Part shown: piece by piece, positions 8,629 through 18,363 of the stretch
Numbering within the stretch: position 1 is the stretch's first letter
Layout: the number at the start of each line of letters is the position of its first letter
Assembly: GCF_016938855.1 (NCBI RefSeq)
Contig: NZ_JAFHAP010000011.1
Location: 1 to 64,000 of the forward strand
Source of the DNA: Polycladomyces zharkentensis
GTDB taxonomy: Bacteria; Bacillota; Bacilli; Thermoactinomycetales; JIR-001
DNA: 64,000 nucleotides
Direction: 5' to 3'
Notes under the pieces: generated by a model
The model's database searches: none
What the model saw: the letters and a program-made list of their open reading frames with translations, nothing else
Told to the model about the DNA's origin: nothing
Position numbers and translations under genes: made by a program

Positions 8629-8946
8629 ATGGAAAAATTGAATCAGCATTCGTTTGCTCAGTTTATCGCATCAGGAAAAAAAGTGGTGGAGTTCAATGCC
8701 GGATGGTGTGTGGATTGTAAACGTGTGGCACCGTTTTTGCCTGTGATCGAGGAAAAGTTTGCTTCCGACTTTCAGTTTGGCGAGATTGATGTGGATGAAT
8801 CACGTACCATCGCAGAACAATACAATGTAAGAGGGATCCCTACATTCATCGTGTTCGAGGACGGTCGGGAAACCGGCCGTCTGCCGAGCCGGGAGGCCAA
8901 AACGCAGGAACAGATTGAAACGTTTCTGGAACAGATGGCCAAATAA
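8629..8946 (+). CDS. Thioredoxin-family protein
   Basis: This small cytoplasmic thiol-disulfide protein has 105 residues, the usual thioredoxin length. The active site is Cys27-Val-Asp-Cys30 inside 'GWCVDCKRV', a WCxxC motif with an unusual Val-Asp pair in place of Gly-Pro. The cis-proline loop 'VRGIPTFIVF' is present. The AAGGGGGAG ribosome binding site and ATG are clear. It lies between the TPR gene and thioredoxin reductase, which would reduce it with NADPH. The changed dipeptide should alter its redox potential, so it may serve special substrates rather than replace the housekeeping TrxA. No signal peptide is seen. Confidence 0.9.
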   Translation: MEKLNQHSFAQFIASGKKVVEFNAGWCVDCKRVAPFLPVIEEKFASDFQFGEIDVDESRTIAEQYNVRGIPTFIVFEDGRETGRLPSREAKTQEQIETFLEQMAK

Positions 8947-10237
<1,291 letters not shown>

Positions 10238-10360
10238 AACCAGAGGGGAACTCTCCGGTGCGGATCACCGTTTCGATAAGTGAAAGACGTGTCAGCGTCC
10301 GAACGGATCGAGGCAGTTGCGCATGAATTGGAGAGAAGGCGCATCTGGTGCAAGTTTTCG

Positions 10361-10390
10361 CCGCCGGGGCGCCTTCCCGGCGGTGTTTTT
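10361..10390 (+). terminator. Rho-independent terminator after trxB
   Basis: CCGCCGGG (10361–10368) pairs with CCCGGCGG (10376–10383), followed by TGTTTTT. Confidence 0.85.
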
Positions 10391-10434
10391 ATGTTCGGAT
10401 TATCGACCGCATTTCCGCGACAGGGGAGAGTAGC

Positions 10435-10947
10435 ATGAAAAACGACGGATTCCTGTTTTCCAGAGAGATTGCGTCGTTGATCATACCGAAGGAAAAAGTG
10501 GTGACGGTGGCGCCCGACTGGACATTGGAGCGGGCATTGTTGGTGTTGACGCGACGGGGATACGCATCTGTCCCGGTGATCAATGATAATGAGGAAGTCG
10601 AGGGATTGATCAGCAAGACCAACATCTTGGACTTCATGATGTCCAAAGGAGATTTCCACTTCCACATGCTCCCTCATCATCGTGTGTACGAAGCAATGAA
10701 CAAGAATCACTCCGGAATCATGGCCAACTCCATCTTCTCATTCGCTTTTGAAGTGCTGATCGACCGGCCGTACATTCCGATCATCGATGTGAAAAACAAA
10801 TTTATGGGCATCTTGACCCGGCGGGTATTGATGCAAAAGGTGACGGAGTATTTTGAGCAGGAGTTTTGGCAAGCGATGCAAGCGGACGCTCACCCCGGAT
10901 CAAAGCGGGAAGTGCGAGAACAAGATTCCATTTTGCCCCGAAGATGA
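10435..10947 (+). CDS. Two-CBS-domain protein (CbpB/YkuL-like)
   Basis: The roughly 170 residues form two CBS domains in tandem. The first has 'TLERALLVLTRRGYASVPVI' and 'EVEGLISKTNILDFM'. The second has 'RPYIPIIDVKNKFMGILTRR'. The layout and the opening 'IASLIIPKEKVVTVAPDWTL' resemble B. subtilis YkuL and Listeria CbpB, which bind cyclic di-AMP and signal to Rel-type (p)ppGpp synthetases. Nucleotide binding here is inferred from family only. The ATG at 10435 has GGGGAG upstream, and the frame's earlier extension overlaps the trxB terminator. It is bounded by terminators and so probably transcribed alone. Confidence 0.82.
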   Translation: MKNDGFLFSREIASLIIPKEKVVTVAPDWTLERALLVLTRRGYASVPVINDNEEVEGLISKTNILDFMMSKGDFHFHMLPHHRVYEAMNKNHSGIMANSIFSFAFEVLIDRPYIPIIDVKNKFMGILTRRVLMQKVTEYFEQEFWQAMQADAHPGSKREVREQDSILPRR

Positions 10948-10994
10948 TGACCGGCAGGTTATTTCACGCCCACAGGTTATGAGGAATCGTCGTG

Positions 10995-11026
10995 GCGGGG
11001 GGCATCCCCGCTTGTTTTCTTTTTAA
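10995..11026 (+). terminator. Rho-independent terminator after the CBS gene
   Basis: GCGGGG (10995–11000) pairs with CCCCGC (11006–11011), then TTGTTTTCTTTTT. Confidence 0.8.
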
Positions 11027-11030
11027 GAAA

Positions 11031-11059
11031 TTTACACATCAGGAATGGAATGATATGCT
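11031..11059 (+). promoter_or_regulatory. Promoter of the Nudix gene
   Basis: TTTACA (11031–11036), a 17-bp spacer and TATGCT (11054–11059) lie just after the previous terminator and 22 bases before the ATG at 11081. Confidence 0.55.
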
Positions 11060-11080
11060 AAAAACCAGGGGTGAAAGTGG

Positions 11081-11557
11081 ATGCAACGTGTGGCCAATTG
11101 CATTTTGCGGGATCGCAACCGGGTGTTGTTGTTGCAAAAGCCGCGACGCGGATGGTGGACCGCTCCCGGTGGCAAAGTGGAACCCGGTGAGACGCTGATG
11201 GAAACCGTGCAACGTGAATTTGCCGAAGAAACCGGACTTACCCTGATCCAACCCCGATTGCGCGGGATATTTACGATGTGTGTTCGGGACGGGGATCAGC
11301 TGGTGCAGGAATGGATGATGTTTACTTTTTTTGCGGATCGCTATACGGGTTCATTGTTGCAGCACACAGAGGAAGGTATTTTACGTTGGCATTCCGTGGA
11401 TACCATCAGCCAACTGCCGACGGCACCCGGTGATCGGTTTGTGTTTGATCGGATCGTTTCCGTTCGGGATCTGCTGATTGGTCGTTTTACGTATACGCCG
11501 TCGGAGGAACTGATTGATTACACGTTTCACACCGGGACAGAAAATGTCCTTGCTTGA
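11081..11557 (+). CDS. yvcI: Nudix hydrolase (YvcI/MutT-like)
   Basis: This 158-residue Nudix enzyme carries an intact Nudix box at residues about 31–53. It begins 'GKVEPGET' and continues with 'REFAEETGL', so every Gly, Glu and Arg needed for Mg2+ and diphosphate binding is present. Such enzymes hydrolyse nucleoside diphosphates linked to another group. 8-oxo-dGTP-type substrates are suggested by the family, but the true substrate cannot be read from the sequence. The locus equals B. subtilis yvcI, upstream of rapZ. AGGGG precedes the ATG. The promoter for glcK overlaps its last codons. Confidence 0.88.
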   Translation: MQRVANCILRDRNRVLLLQKPRRGWWTAPGGKVEPGETLMETVQREFAEETGLTLIQPRLRGIFTMCVRDGDQLVQEWMMFTFFADRYTGSLLQHTEEGILRWHSVDTISQLPTAPGDRFVFDRIVSVRDLLIGRFTYTPSEELIDYTFHTGTENVLA

Positions 11558-11582
11558 CCGGTTATCTTCATTGAAGTATAGT
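11554..11582 (+). promoter_or_regulatory. Promoter for the glcK–rapZ–yvcK–whiA–HPr operon
   Basis: TTGACC (11554–11559) and TATAGT (11577–11582) are 17 bp apart, overlapping the stop of the Nudix gene and 44 bases before glcK. It is the best promoter match ahead of the five-gene run. Confidence 0.65.
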
Positions 11583-11625
11583 CATAGCAAGTCGCAAGAC
11601 CATTCAGACGAGGGAGTATGGAGGC

Positions 11626-12600
11626 ATGGAAACACGTTATATCGGAGTCGATTTGGGTGGTACAAGCGCCAAAATCGGCGTGGTCGACGGAGAAGGGAAT
11701 TTGCTGAAGCAAACGGAAGTTCCAACGTATGGGGAAGGGCCGGAGCCGGTTCTGCAACGTGTGGTGGAGGCCGCAAGAGAGTTGACGACCCGATCCGGTG
11801 CCTCCTGGGATCAAGTCGTCGGCATCGGCATGGGATTGCCGGGGTTTTTGGATCTGGAGCGGGGAGTGATCAAGCGGCTGACCAATTTGCCGTGGGAAAA
11901 CGTTCCTGTCGTGGAACGGTTGGAAACGTTTTGCAGACGACCCGTTTGCATCGACAATGATGCCAACGTCGCTGCATTGGGGGAATCGTGGAGTGGTGCC
12001 GGAGCAGGAGTGGACGACATGGTGGCGATCACACTGGGGACCGGCGTGGGCGGTGGTGTGATTGCGGGAGGCCGTTTGATCCACGGAATATCAAACGCAG
12101 CCGGGGAAATCGGTCATGTTTGCATTGAGCCGGGGGGCGCGCGTTGTGGGTGTGGTCAACGCGGTTGTTTGGAAACGATTTCTTCGGCTACCGGCATCGT
12201 ACGACTGGCCAGAGAAGCGTTGGCAAAAGGCGAGTCCACTTCCTTGGCTGAAACGGCCCAAACCGGAGGGCTGACCGCCCGAGACGTGTTCCAGGCGGCG
12301 GAACGGGGTGATGCGGTTGCTTCCCGTGTGGTGCAGACGGCCGTCGATGCATTGGCACGGGTGATGGCCATGGTCACAGTTGTGCTGAACCCTGCACGGT
12401 TTGTGATCGGAGGAGGGGTTGCCCGGGCTGGTGATACGCTGTTCCAACCGCTTGAGAAAGCTTACCGGAAACACGTGTTGCCGAGCGCGGCGGAGGGTGT
12501 GGAAATCGTGCCCGCGAAGCTGGGCAACAATGCAGGCATCATTGGTGCCGCTGGTTTGATCGCGAGACGAGAGAATCCGGCTTCCGCTTCATATACTTAA
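11626..12600 (+). CDS. glcK: ROK-family glucokinase
   Basis: This cytoplasmic kinase phosphorylates glucose to glucose-6-phosphate with ATP. The 324 residues have the N-terminal phosphate loop 'GVDLGGTSAKIGVV', the catalytic 'CIDNDANVAALGE' with its Asp, the second ATP motif 'GTGVGGGVI', and the ROK zinc site 'CGCGQRGCLE' with 'GHVCIEPGG' upstream. Length and motifs fit GlcK rather than a ROK repressor, as no N-terminal HTH is present. It heads the rapZ–yvcK–whiA–HPr run, starting 68 bases after the Nudix stop with its own promoter. Its place beside carbon-flow regulators is sensible. Confidence 0.92.
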   Translation: METRYIGVDLGGTSAKIGVVDGEGNLLKQTEVPTYGEGPEPVLQRVVEAARELTTRSGASWDQVVGIGMGLPGFLDLERGVIKRLTNLPWENVPVVERLETFCRRPVCIDNDANVAALGESWSGAGAGVDDMVAITLGTGVGGGVIAGGRLIHGISNAAGEIGHVCIEPGGARCGCGQRGCLETISSATGIVRLAREALAKGESTSLAETAQTGGLTARDVFQAAERGDAVASRVVQTAVDALARVMAMVTVVLNPARFVIGGGVARAGDTLFQPLEKAYRKHVLPSAAEGVEIVPAKLGNNAGIIGAAGLIARRENPASASYT

Positions 12601-12630
12601 CATGCAGAAGCCGTTAGTGGGGTGATAACG

Positions 12631-13506
12631 ATGGATGCAAAAAAGGAGATCAACCTGGTTGTGATCACCGGGATGTCCGGAGCGGGCAAAACGGTTGCCG
12701 TACAAAGCTTGGAGGATCTCGGATTTTTTTGCATCGACAACTTGCCGCCCATTTTGCTGCCCAAATTTGCGGAGTTGTTGGAGCAATCGAAAGGGAAGTT
12801 GCGTCGGGTCGCGCTGGTGATCGACCTTCGCGGTCGGGATTTCTTTTCTTCCCTGTTTGAGTCGCTGGATACGCTGGAAAAGCATCACGGTATTCATTAT
12901 CACATCCTTTTTCTGGATGCCAACGACCAGACATTGGTGCGACGGTACAAAGAGACGCGGCGGCGCCATCCGTTATCCCCCGACGGAACACCATTGGACG
13001 GTATCACGCAGGAACGGAAGCTGTTGGAAGAAATCAAGGGTCGCGCACACCAGATTATCGATACCAGTTCGCTCAAACCGGCGGAGCTGAAAGAAAAGAT
13101 CGCGTCACGTTTCGGCTCGGTCGACACCAATCCCTTTTCGGTTACTTTCATGTCGTTCGGGTTTAAATACGGGATTCCGATCGACGCCGATCTGGTTTTT
13201 GATGTCCGTTTTCTTCCCAATCCTCACTATGTCGAATCGTTGCGTCCCCATACGGGAAGGGACCGGGATGTGTTTGATTACGTGATGAAATGGGAGGAAA
13301 CCAAGCAGTTTCTTGAGAAGCTGGAAGACCTCCTGCGCTTTCTTCTTCCCCATTACCACAGGGAAGGGAAAACCCAATTGGTGATCGGAATCGGTTGTAC
13401 GGGAGGAAAACACCGTTCCGTGGCGATTTCCGAATATCTCTGCCAAAAGTTCCGTAAACAAGCCCATTGCCAGGCCATACATCGGGACATGGAGAAAGAT
13501 AGGTGA
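12631..13506 (+). CDS. rapZ: RNase adapter/nucleotide-binding protein RapZ (YvcJ)
   Basis: This 291-residue RapZ/YvcJ-family protein has a P-loop 'GMSGAGKT' at residues 14–21, the central '[20 protein letters not shown]', and the C-terminal '[17 protein letters not shown]' domain. B. subtilis YvcJ binds and hydrolyses GTP. In enterobacteria RapZ targets sRNAs of amino-sugar synthesis for cleavage, a role not assumed here. ATG 12631 lies 7–8 bases after GGGGTG, so it is preferred to GTG 12622. It is followed after 9 bases by yvcK, the standard Bacillota arrangement. Confidence 0.95.
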   Translation: MDAKKEINLVVITGMSGAGKTVAVQSLEDLGFFCIDNLPPILLPKFAELLEQSKGKLRRVALVIDLRGRDFFSSLFESLDTLEKHHGIHYHILFLDANDQTLVRRYKETRRRHPLSPDGTPLDGITQERKLLEEIKGRAHQIIDTSSLKPAELKEKIASRFGSVDTNPFSVTFMSFGFKYGIPIDADLVFDVRFLPNPHYVESLRPHTGRDRDVFDYVMKWEETKQFLEKLEDLLRFLLPHYHREGKTQLVIGIGCTGGKHRSVAISEYLCQKFRKQAHCQAIHRDMEKDR

Positions 13507-13515
13507 GCGGTCGGG

Positions 13516-14520
13516 ATGTCAGCGATGGTGAGAAGAAAAAGAAGGAGGTATCGCCGCCTGCGCATCGTAGTCATCGGAGGGGGCACCGGGCTTCCCGTGA
13601 TATTACGCGGTCTCAAGAAATTTCCGGTAGACATCACGGCCATTGTGACGGTGGCGGACGACGGCGGAAGTTCCGGCCGTCTGCGCAACGACATGCAGAT
13701 GCCGCCACCGGGGGATATTCGCAATGTATTGGTCGCATTGGCTGATACGGAGCCCCTTTTGGAAAAAGTGTTGCAATATCGGTTTAAGAATGGGGAAGGA
13801 CTTGCCGGTCATACGTTGGGCAATTTGCTGATTGCAGCCATGAACGATTTGACGGGGGGATTCACCCGCGGGATCAAGGAATTGAGCCGCGTACTCGCCG
13901 TGCGCGGGCGCGTGTTGCCGGCCAGTGAGCAGGACGTGGTGCTGATTGCGGAAATGACGGACGGCACCCTCGTCCGGGGAGAGTCGCAGATACCCAAAGC
14001 GGGCAAAACGATTCGTCGCGTATTCTTGGATCCGCCGGACCCACAGCCGTTGGAGGAAGCATTGCACGCCATAGCCGAAGCGGACGGGATCGTAGTCGGA
14101 CCGGGAAGTTTGTATACCAGCATCCTGCCCAATCTGTTGGTTAAAGGAATGGCGGATGCGATCCGGACGTCGCAGGCGAAAAAAATCTACATCTGCAATG
14201 TCATGACCCAGCCGGGTGAGACAGACGACTACACAGCGAGTGACCACATCGCCGCCATCCACAGGCACGTCGGCGAGCGCTTCTTCGACGTGGCGATCGT
14301 CAACAATGAGTTGCCGCCGCCTTCCATCCAGAAGCAATATGCGGAAAAAGGGGCGATCCCCGTTTTGTCCGATGTCGAACGTATCCGACAGCTCGGTTGT
14401 GAAGTGATCGCGGATAATTTATTATTGTACCGATCCGTGCTGCGTCACAACGCGGGCAGGATCAGCCGCCACATCATCCGGCTCTTGCGCAACCGGGTGT
14501 ACCAGCGTCATGGCATGTGA
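13516..14520 (+). CDS. yvcK: Gluconeogenesis factor YvcK/MgfK (CofD-like)
   Basis: This protein of 334 residues is of the CofD-like YvcK family. It has 'VVIGGGTGLPVILRGLKKFP' near the start, 'TVADDGGSSGRLR', 'LGNLLIAAMNDL' and 'VVGPGSLYTSILPNLLV'. In B. subtilis YvcK binds UDP-sugars, is needed for growth on gluconeogenic carbon sources and affects cell shape. The N-terminus is very basic. An in-frame ATG at 13525 is an alternative start. It lies between rapZ and whiA with short gaps of 9 and 13 bases, so it is in one operon. Confidence 0.95.
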   Translation: MSAMVRRKRRRYRRLRIVVIGGGTGLPVILRGLKKFPVDITAIVTVADDGGSSGRLRNDMQMPPPGDIRNVLVALADTEPLLEKVLQYRFKNGEGLAGHTLGNLLIAAMNDLTGGFTRGIKELSRVLAVRGRVLPASEQDVVLIAEMTDGTLVRGESQIPKAGKTIRRVFLDPPDPQPLEEALHAIAEADGIVVGPGSLYTSILPNLLVKGMADAIRTSQAKKIYICNVMTQPGETDDYTASDHIAAIHRHVGERFFDVAIVNNELPPPSIQKQYAEKGAIPVLSDVERIRQLGCEVIADNLLLYRSVLRHNAGRISRHIIRLLRNRVYQRHGM

Positions 14521-14533
14521 AGGATGATGAATC

Positions 14534-15478
14534 ATGTCGTTTACTTCTGCAACCAAAAAGGAATTGACCCGCATCGAATCGAACACCTGTTGCCGGCGGG
14601 CGGAACTGTCTGCATTGGTGCGTATGAACGGGGTGATGCAGATCGCCCGCCAGCGCATCTTGCTGGACATCACCACGGAAAACGCCGCCATCGCCCGGCG
14701 GATCTACGCGTTGATCAAGGATCTGTATCAACTGCAAGCCGAGGTACTGGTCCGCAAAAAGGTGCGGTTGAAAAAAAATAATGTCTATCTCGTCCGTTTG
14801 TCCGTTCGAGCGGAGGAAATCTTGCGTGATTTGCGTATCCTAGGGGAAGGGTTTGAGCGGGTCAAAGGAATCGCTCCGGATCTGATCGAAAAAAACTGCT
14901 GCAAAAGGGCATATCTGCGCGGGGCCTTTCTGGCCGGCGGATCAGTCAACAATCCGGACAGCGGTTCGTACCATCTGGAGATTATCTCCACCTACCACGA
15001 CCACAGTGAAGCCCTGTGCCGCCTGATGAACCGTTTTCGTCTGCATGCCAAAATCATCGAGCGGAAAAAAGGGTTTGTGGTCTACGTCAAAGAAGGGGAC
15101 AAAATCGGTGAGTTGCTCAACATCATCGGTGCTCACCAGTCTTTGCTCCGTTTTGAAGATGTTCGCATCATGAAAGATATGCGCAACTCGGTCAACCGAC
15201 TGGTCAACTGTGAGACAGCCAATCTGAACAAAACCATTCAGGCCGCCATGCGGCAAATTGACAATATCCAGTTGATTGACCGGGAAATCGGTTTGGACAA
15301 CCTGCCGCAGCGTTTGCGCGAGATCGCTGAAGTCCGTTTGCAGCATCCCGACATTACGCTCACGGAACTGGGACAAATGCTTCCCGGCGGGAAAGTGAGC
15401 AAGTCGGCTGTCAACCATCGCTTGCGCAAACTGGACGAGATCGCGGAACGTCTTCGCCGCAAATCGGGCGGGAACTAA
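14534..15478 (+). CDS. whiA: WhiA DNA-binding protein
   Basis: This is a conserved Gram-positive protein of 314 residues. The N-terminal two-thirds is a LAGLIDADG-homing-endonuclease-like fold, seen around '[18 protein letters not shown]' and 'YHLEIIST', without the catalytic acidic pair. The C-terminus is a helix-turn-helix, with '[13 protein letters not shown]' and '[12 protein letters not shown]'. In actinomycetes WhiA controls sporulation genes. In B. subtilis it influences cell division and chromosome segregation. It is placed between yvcK and the Crh/HPr gene exactly as in Bacillus. Confidence 0.95.
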   Translation: MSFTSATKKELTRIESNTCCRRAELSALVRMNGVMQIARQRILLDITTENAAIARRIYALIKDLYQLQAEVLVRKKVRLKKNNVYLVRLSVRAEEILRDLRILGEGFERVKGIAPDLIEKNCCKRAYLRGAFLAGGSVNNPDSGSYHLEIISTYHDHSEALCRLMNRFRLHAKIIERKKGFVVYVKEGDKIGELLNIIGAHQSLLRFEDVRIMKDMRNSVNRLVNCETANLNKTIQAAMRQIDNIQLIDREIGLDNLPQRLREIAEVRLQHPDITLTELGQMLPGGKVSKSAVNHRLRKLDEIAERLRRKSGGN

Positions 15479-15552
15479 CGGGAGATGCTCGCGGAAAACC
15501 GCTTATCCCATGTCAAAACCAATCACAATATGTTTCCAGGGAGGAATATCAT

Positions 15553-15810
15553 ATGGTTGAAAAAAAAGTAGTCGTCCAACTGCGCACCGGTCTGCATGCC
15601 CGTCCGGCTGCCATGTTTGTTCAGGAAGCAAACAAGTACACCTCAGATATCTTTGTGACCAAAGGCGATAAAAAAGTAAACGCCAAAAGCATCATGGGCA
15701 TCATGAGTCTGGCGGTCGCTTCCGGAACCGAAATCACCATCTCAGCTGAAGGGACGGACGCTGAGGAAGCAGTAAACGCATTGGCGGAGATCGTCAGCAA
15801 AGAAGATTGA
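15553..15810 (+). CDS. HPr-family phosphocarrier at the crh locus, with His15
   Basis: This 85-residue HPr-fold protein lies directly after whiA, where B. subtilis has crh. The overall sequence is Crh-like ('FVQEANKYTSDIF', 'KVNAKSIMGIMSLAVASGTE'). However, the active-site loop reads 'TGLHARPAA' with His15, where B. subtilis Crh has Gln15. Ser46, the HPrK/P target, is present in 'AKSIMG'. The protein could therefore be phosphorylated on Ser46 for catabolite repression with CcpA and, unlike classical Crh, might also accept phosphate from enzyme I on His15. GGAGG precedes the ATG and a strong terminator follows. I avoid naming it crh or ptsH for this reason. Confidence 0.93.
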   Translation: MVEKKVVVQLRTGLHARPAAMFVQEANKYTSDIFVTKGDKKVNAKSIMGIMSLAVASGTEITISAEGTDAEEAVNALAEIVSKED

Positions 15811-15816
15811 TCCATC

Positions 15817-15846
15817 CCCCACACCCGACGGGTGTGGGGCTTTTTT
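15817..15846 (+). terminator. Rho-independent terminator closing the glcK–HPr operon
   Basis: CCCCACACCC (15817–15826) pairs with GGGTGTGGGG (15830–15839), then C and a run of T. Confidence 0.93.
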
Positions 15847-15919
15847 GTTCCTGTTTTCAAAATGGACCAAATATTGGTATGATGGGAAAAAGGGATTGGG
15901 TTGGCGGGGGGAGAAAAAG

Positions 15920-16588
15920 ATGAGGGTGACGACAGCAGGTTCGGTGGAGTATATCCAAACCAAACCTTCGGTCTGGGGAGTGTTGTGGGCGCCGGATCGG
16001 CAATGGGAGCGGATTCGGGCCAAGCCGGTCTTCGGTGGTGCACTGGCTGTGTTGGCTTTGATGGAGACCTTGTCCGGTGCGTTGACGGGTTCTTTCCTCA
16101 GTCACAATCCCGCTGTTGCCCATGCATTGTTGCAGGCGGGTTTTCCCGAAGCATGGATGAGCCCGTTTCTCGCATGGTTGATCGGATTGTTCAGCTTGGT
16201 CGGACTTTTGCTGAACGCCTTGGTCACCAGTGTCCTGACCTGGTTGATGATGAAAGGGTTGGGGGGACAAGGGACATTTCGTCAACTCTTTTCTCTGCAG
16301 ACACATATGTTGGTTCTCATGGTGTTGCAAACCGCTGTCGGCGCCATCGGGCTCCTGGTGACCGACGGATGGCTGACGAAACCGCCTTCCGGATTGGCCG
16401 CTTACATACCGGTGGAAGGGGGATGGTCCGGGCTATTGATGACGCTGGACCTGTTCATGGTCTGGAGACTGATCCTGTTGGCGCGGGGGATGCGGATCAT
16501 CTGCCGATTGTCGACCGCGCGGTCGTGGGTGGTTGCGTGTCTCCTGTTTTTACTCGACGTGATTGTCAACACGATCTCCGCTTCGTGA
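15920..16588 (+). CDS. Yip1-domain-like integral membrane protein
   Basis: This membrane protein of about 222 residues has roughly five hydrophobic segments: around 'GALAVLALMETLSGALTGS', 'FLAWLIGLFSLVGLLLNAL', 'LVLMVLQTAVGAIGLLVT', 'LLMTLDLFMVWRLILLA' and 'VVACLLFLLDVIVNTI'. The opening 'PSVWGVLWAPDRQWERIRAK' followed by membrane helices fits bacterial YIP1-family proteins, whose function is not known. The longer frame starts inside the preceding terminator. GGGGGGAG before the ATG at 15920 decides the start. It is a single transcription unit. Confidence 0.75.
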   Translation: MRVTTAGSVEYIQTKPSVWGVLWAPDRQWERIRAKPVFGGALAVLALMETLSGALTGSFLSHNPAVAHALLQAGFPEAWMSPFLAWLIGLFSLVGLLLNALVTSVLTWLMMKGLGGQGTFRQLFSLQTHMLVLMVLQTAVGAIGLLVTDGWLTKPPSGLAAYIPVEGGWSGLLMTLDLFMVWRLILLARGMRIICRLSTARSWVVACLLFLLDVIVNTISAS

Positions 16589-16733
16589 TCACTATGTTAA
16601 CGGCAAGGGGAGCATGAGAAATGGAACGGTTCGGCGACCGTTGGTAGACCGCAGCATTGGATTGCATAACATATCATTATTTATTGTCATACAACAGACA
16701 AGCCTCGTACGCACGAAAGGGGGGATCCAAGAT

Positions 16734-16910
16734 AACAAAATTCCCACGAGTTTTCACAGTAGGTTTGAAGCTCACTGATGAACGGGGCTTGGCATTGCGT
16801 TTACTGCCCTTATGGGGATGTTGTATTTTAAAGAACCTATTACCGTCAGTAAGATATTGGTTACAGGGTTGATCATTGTTGGCGTGATCGGACTTTCATT
16901 AAAGAATTAA
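16734..16910 (+). pseudogene. Remnant of an SMR-family multidrug efflux protein
   Basis: Two short pieces recall small multidrug resistance transporters (EbrB/SugE type). 'FPRVFTVGLKLTDE' is from the middle. After a deletion and frameshift, 'MLYFKEPITVSKI' and 'LIIVGVIGLSL' form the last transmembrane segment, ending at a TAA near 16908. The conserved N-terminal Glu-containing helix is missing. It is non-functional and supports past acquisition of drug-resistance genes here. Confidence 0.6.
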
Positions 16911-17228
16911 TAGCTTTTTCGTCTAATAAAGATGAAACGCTATTGACATCCTGATGTCAGTAGCGTTTTTTCCATACCTTAGGTATAGAAAACGAAGGAG
17001 ATGTTTACGATTACCAATGATAGATTCCTCTCTGACAATATCCCCACTTATTCTGCCACGAACATGAGGCGAATATCCCATTCTTGATAAAAATTGAAAG
17101 CAACCATTTCCGACAGGTATAGGCTCGTCGAATTCATCGCCAAGCGGAGTTATTCGTCATTTGGTGATCGATAAACTAAGCGGGTAACTGTCATTTAATA
17201 CGCGGTATTACCCCATTTAGCAGAGGAT
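16911..17228. other. Gap with only a terminator
   Basis: Apart from the terminator at 16938–16972, I see no gene, repeat or RNA in this stretch between the SMR remnant and the AraC regulator. Confidence 0.5.
16938..16972. terminator. Rho-independent terminator after the SMR remnant
   Basis: CGCTATTGACATC (16938–16950) pairs with GATGTCAGTAGCG (16953–16965; one G·T pair), followed by TTTTTT. It still looks functional although its gene is dead. Confidence 0.85.
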
Positions 17229-18146
17229 TCATGCGTTTATCCTTTGGTTATATTTCGCCCTTAGGCGCTTTATATCTTCTCTAGGTGGAAAACCAAACAT
17301 GCGGGAATATTCACGGCTGAATTGCGATGGACTTTCATAGCCTACCCGGAATGCGACGTCAGCTGCATCTGTTGACTCGGATAATAACAGGCGCCGGGCT
17401 GCCTGCAGTCTCAGTTGTTTTTGGAACTGAATAGGGCTCATAGCGGTTACCTCTTTAAAGTGCCTGTGAAGCGAAGAAACACTCATATTCGCTATTTTCG
17501 CGAGCTCCTCAATCCGAAAAGACTGATCATAGTTCTTCATGATATAATTGATCACTTCTCTGATTCGATAGGTACTGCTTCCTTCTATTGCAATTTGTGC
17601 CAACGCAACCCCATGCTGCCCTTGCAGAACCCTATAGATAATTTCCTTCGTAAATAGAGGTGCAAGTACCGGGATATCCTTAGGATTGTCTAACAAACGA
17701 GCTAATCTGATTACCGCATCCAACATAGAGAACTCCATCCGGCTGACAAACATCGCCCGGTCGGCATTTTTTTTCGGGACAACCTGAATTTCGGAATCGC
17801 TTAAAACCTCTAGGATTTGACTCGGCGTGAATTCAAGTTTGAGAGCCAAATACGGAACGTCGGAAGAGGCTCCCGTGACTTGGGCGGTAACCGGCAAGTC
17901 AATGGATGCAACAAGGTAATCGGCAGGACCGTACCTAAAGCGCTCCCGTGCCAGCATTACCTCCTTCTCACCCTGAACGACAATGCATAAGGAAGGATTG
18001 TGAACTCCATAATTTGGTCCGGTCACATTCGATTGACGAGTGAAAGATAAAGACGGAATAGCAGTCGCGTGAACACCGTCCCGGCCTGTATGACGCTCAA
18101 TGAGTTTGGCTAGCTCAACCTGCTGTTTGTAGATTTGTTCAGACAT
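17229..18146 (-). CDS. AraC-family transcriptional regulator (YqhC-like)
   Basis: This 305-residue protein has the AraC_N cupin-like domain at residues about 20–190, with 'HNPSLCIVVQGEKEVML' and 'YGPADYLVASIDLPVTAQV'. Two helix-turn-helix motifs follow at the C-terminus: 'FRIEELAKIANMSVSSLHRH' and 'DAADVAFRVGYESPSQFSRE'. The order matches E. coli YqhC, which activates an aldehyde reductase (yqhD) and an aldo-keto reductase (dkgA) under aldehyde stress. Here it is divergent from an MFS gene, an alcohol dehydrogenase and two aldo-keto reductases, so it is the likely regulator of that set. The 218-bp divergent gap should hold its operator. Confidence 0.92.
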   Translation of the reverse strand: MSEQIYKQQVELAKLIERHTGRDGVHATAIPSLSFTRQSNVTGPNYGVHNPSLCIVVQGEKEVMLARERFRYGPADYLVASIDLPVTAQVTGASSDVPYLALKLEFTPSQILEVLSDSEIQVVPKKNADRAMFVSRMEFSMLDAVIRLARLLDNPKDIPVLAPLFTKEIIYRVLQGQHGVALAQIAIEGSSTYRIREVINYIMKNYDQSFRIEELAKIANMSVSSLHRHFKEVTAMSPIQFQKQLRLQAARRLLLSESTDAADVAFRVGYESPSQFSREYSRMFGFPPREDIKRLRAKYNQRINA

Positions 18147-18363
18147 AAGACTCTCCTTGTTCCTTCATCCTTGATAGCTCCATTATAATCCATATTTGTC
18201 TGTTGTTTAAGTGATTGTGAGAGGATTAGGCAATCATTTGAGACGAATAGGATAACGGTCGCTTTTTCATTTGTTGCATAATAAGGGTGCCGAAGCTTTT
18301 CCGTAACTTTATATTGATCGTAAGATTATCGAATTATATAGATGGGGGAGTAGACAGAATGTC

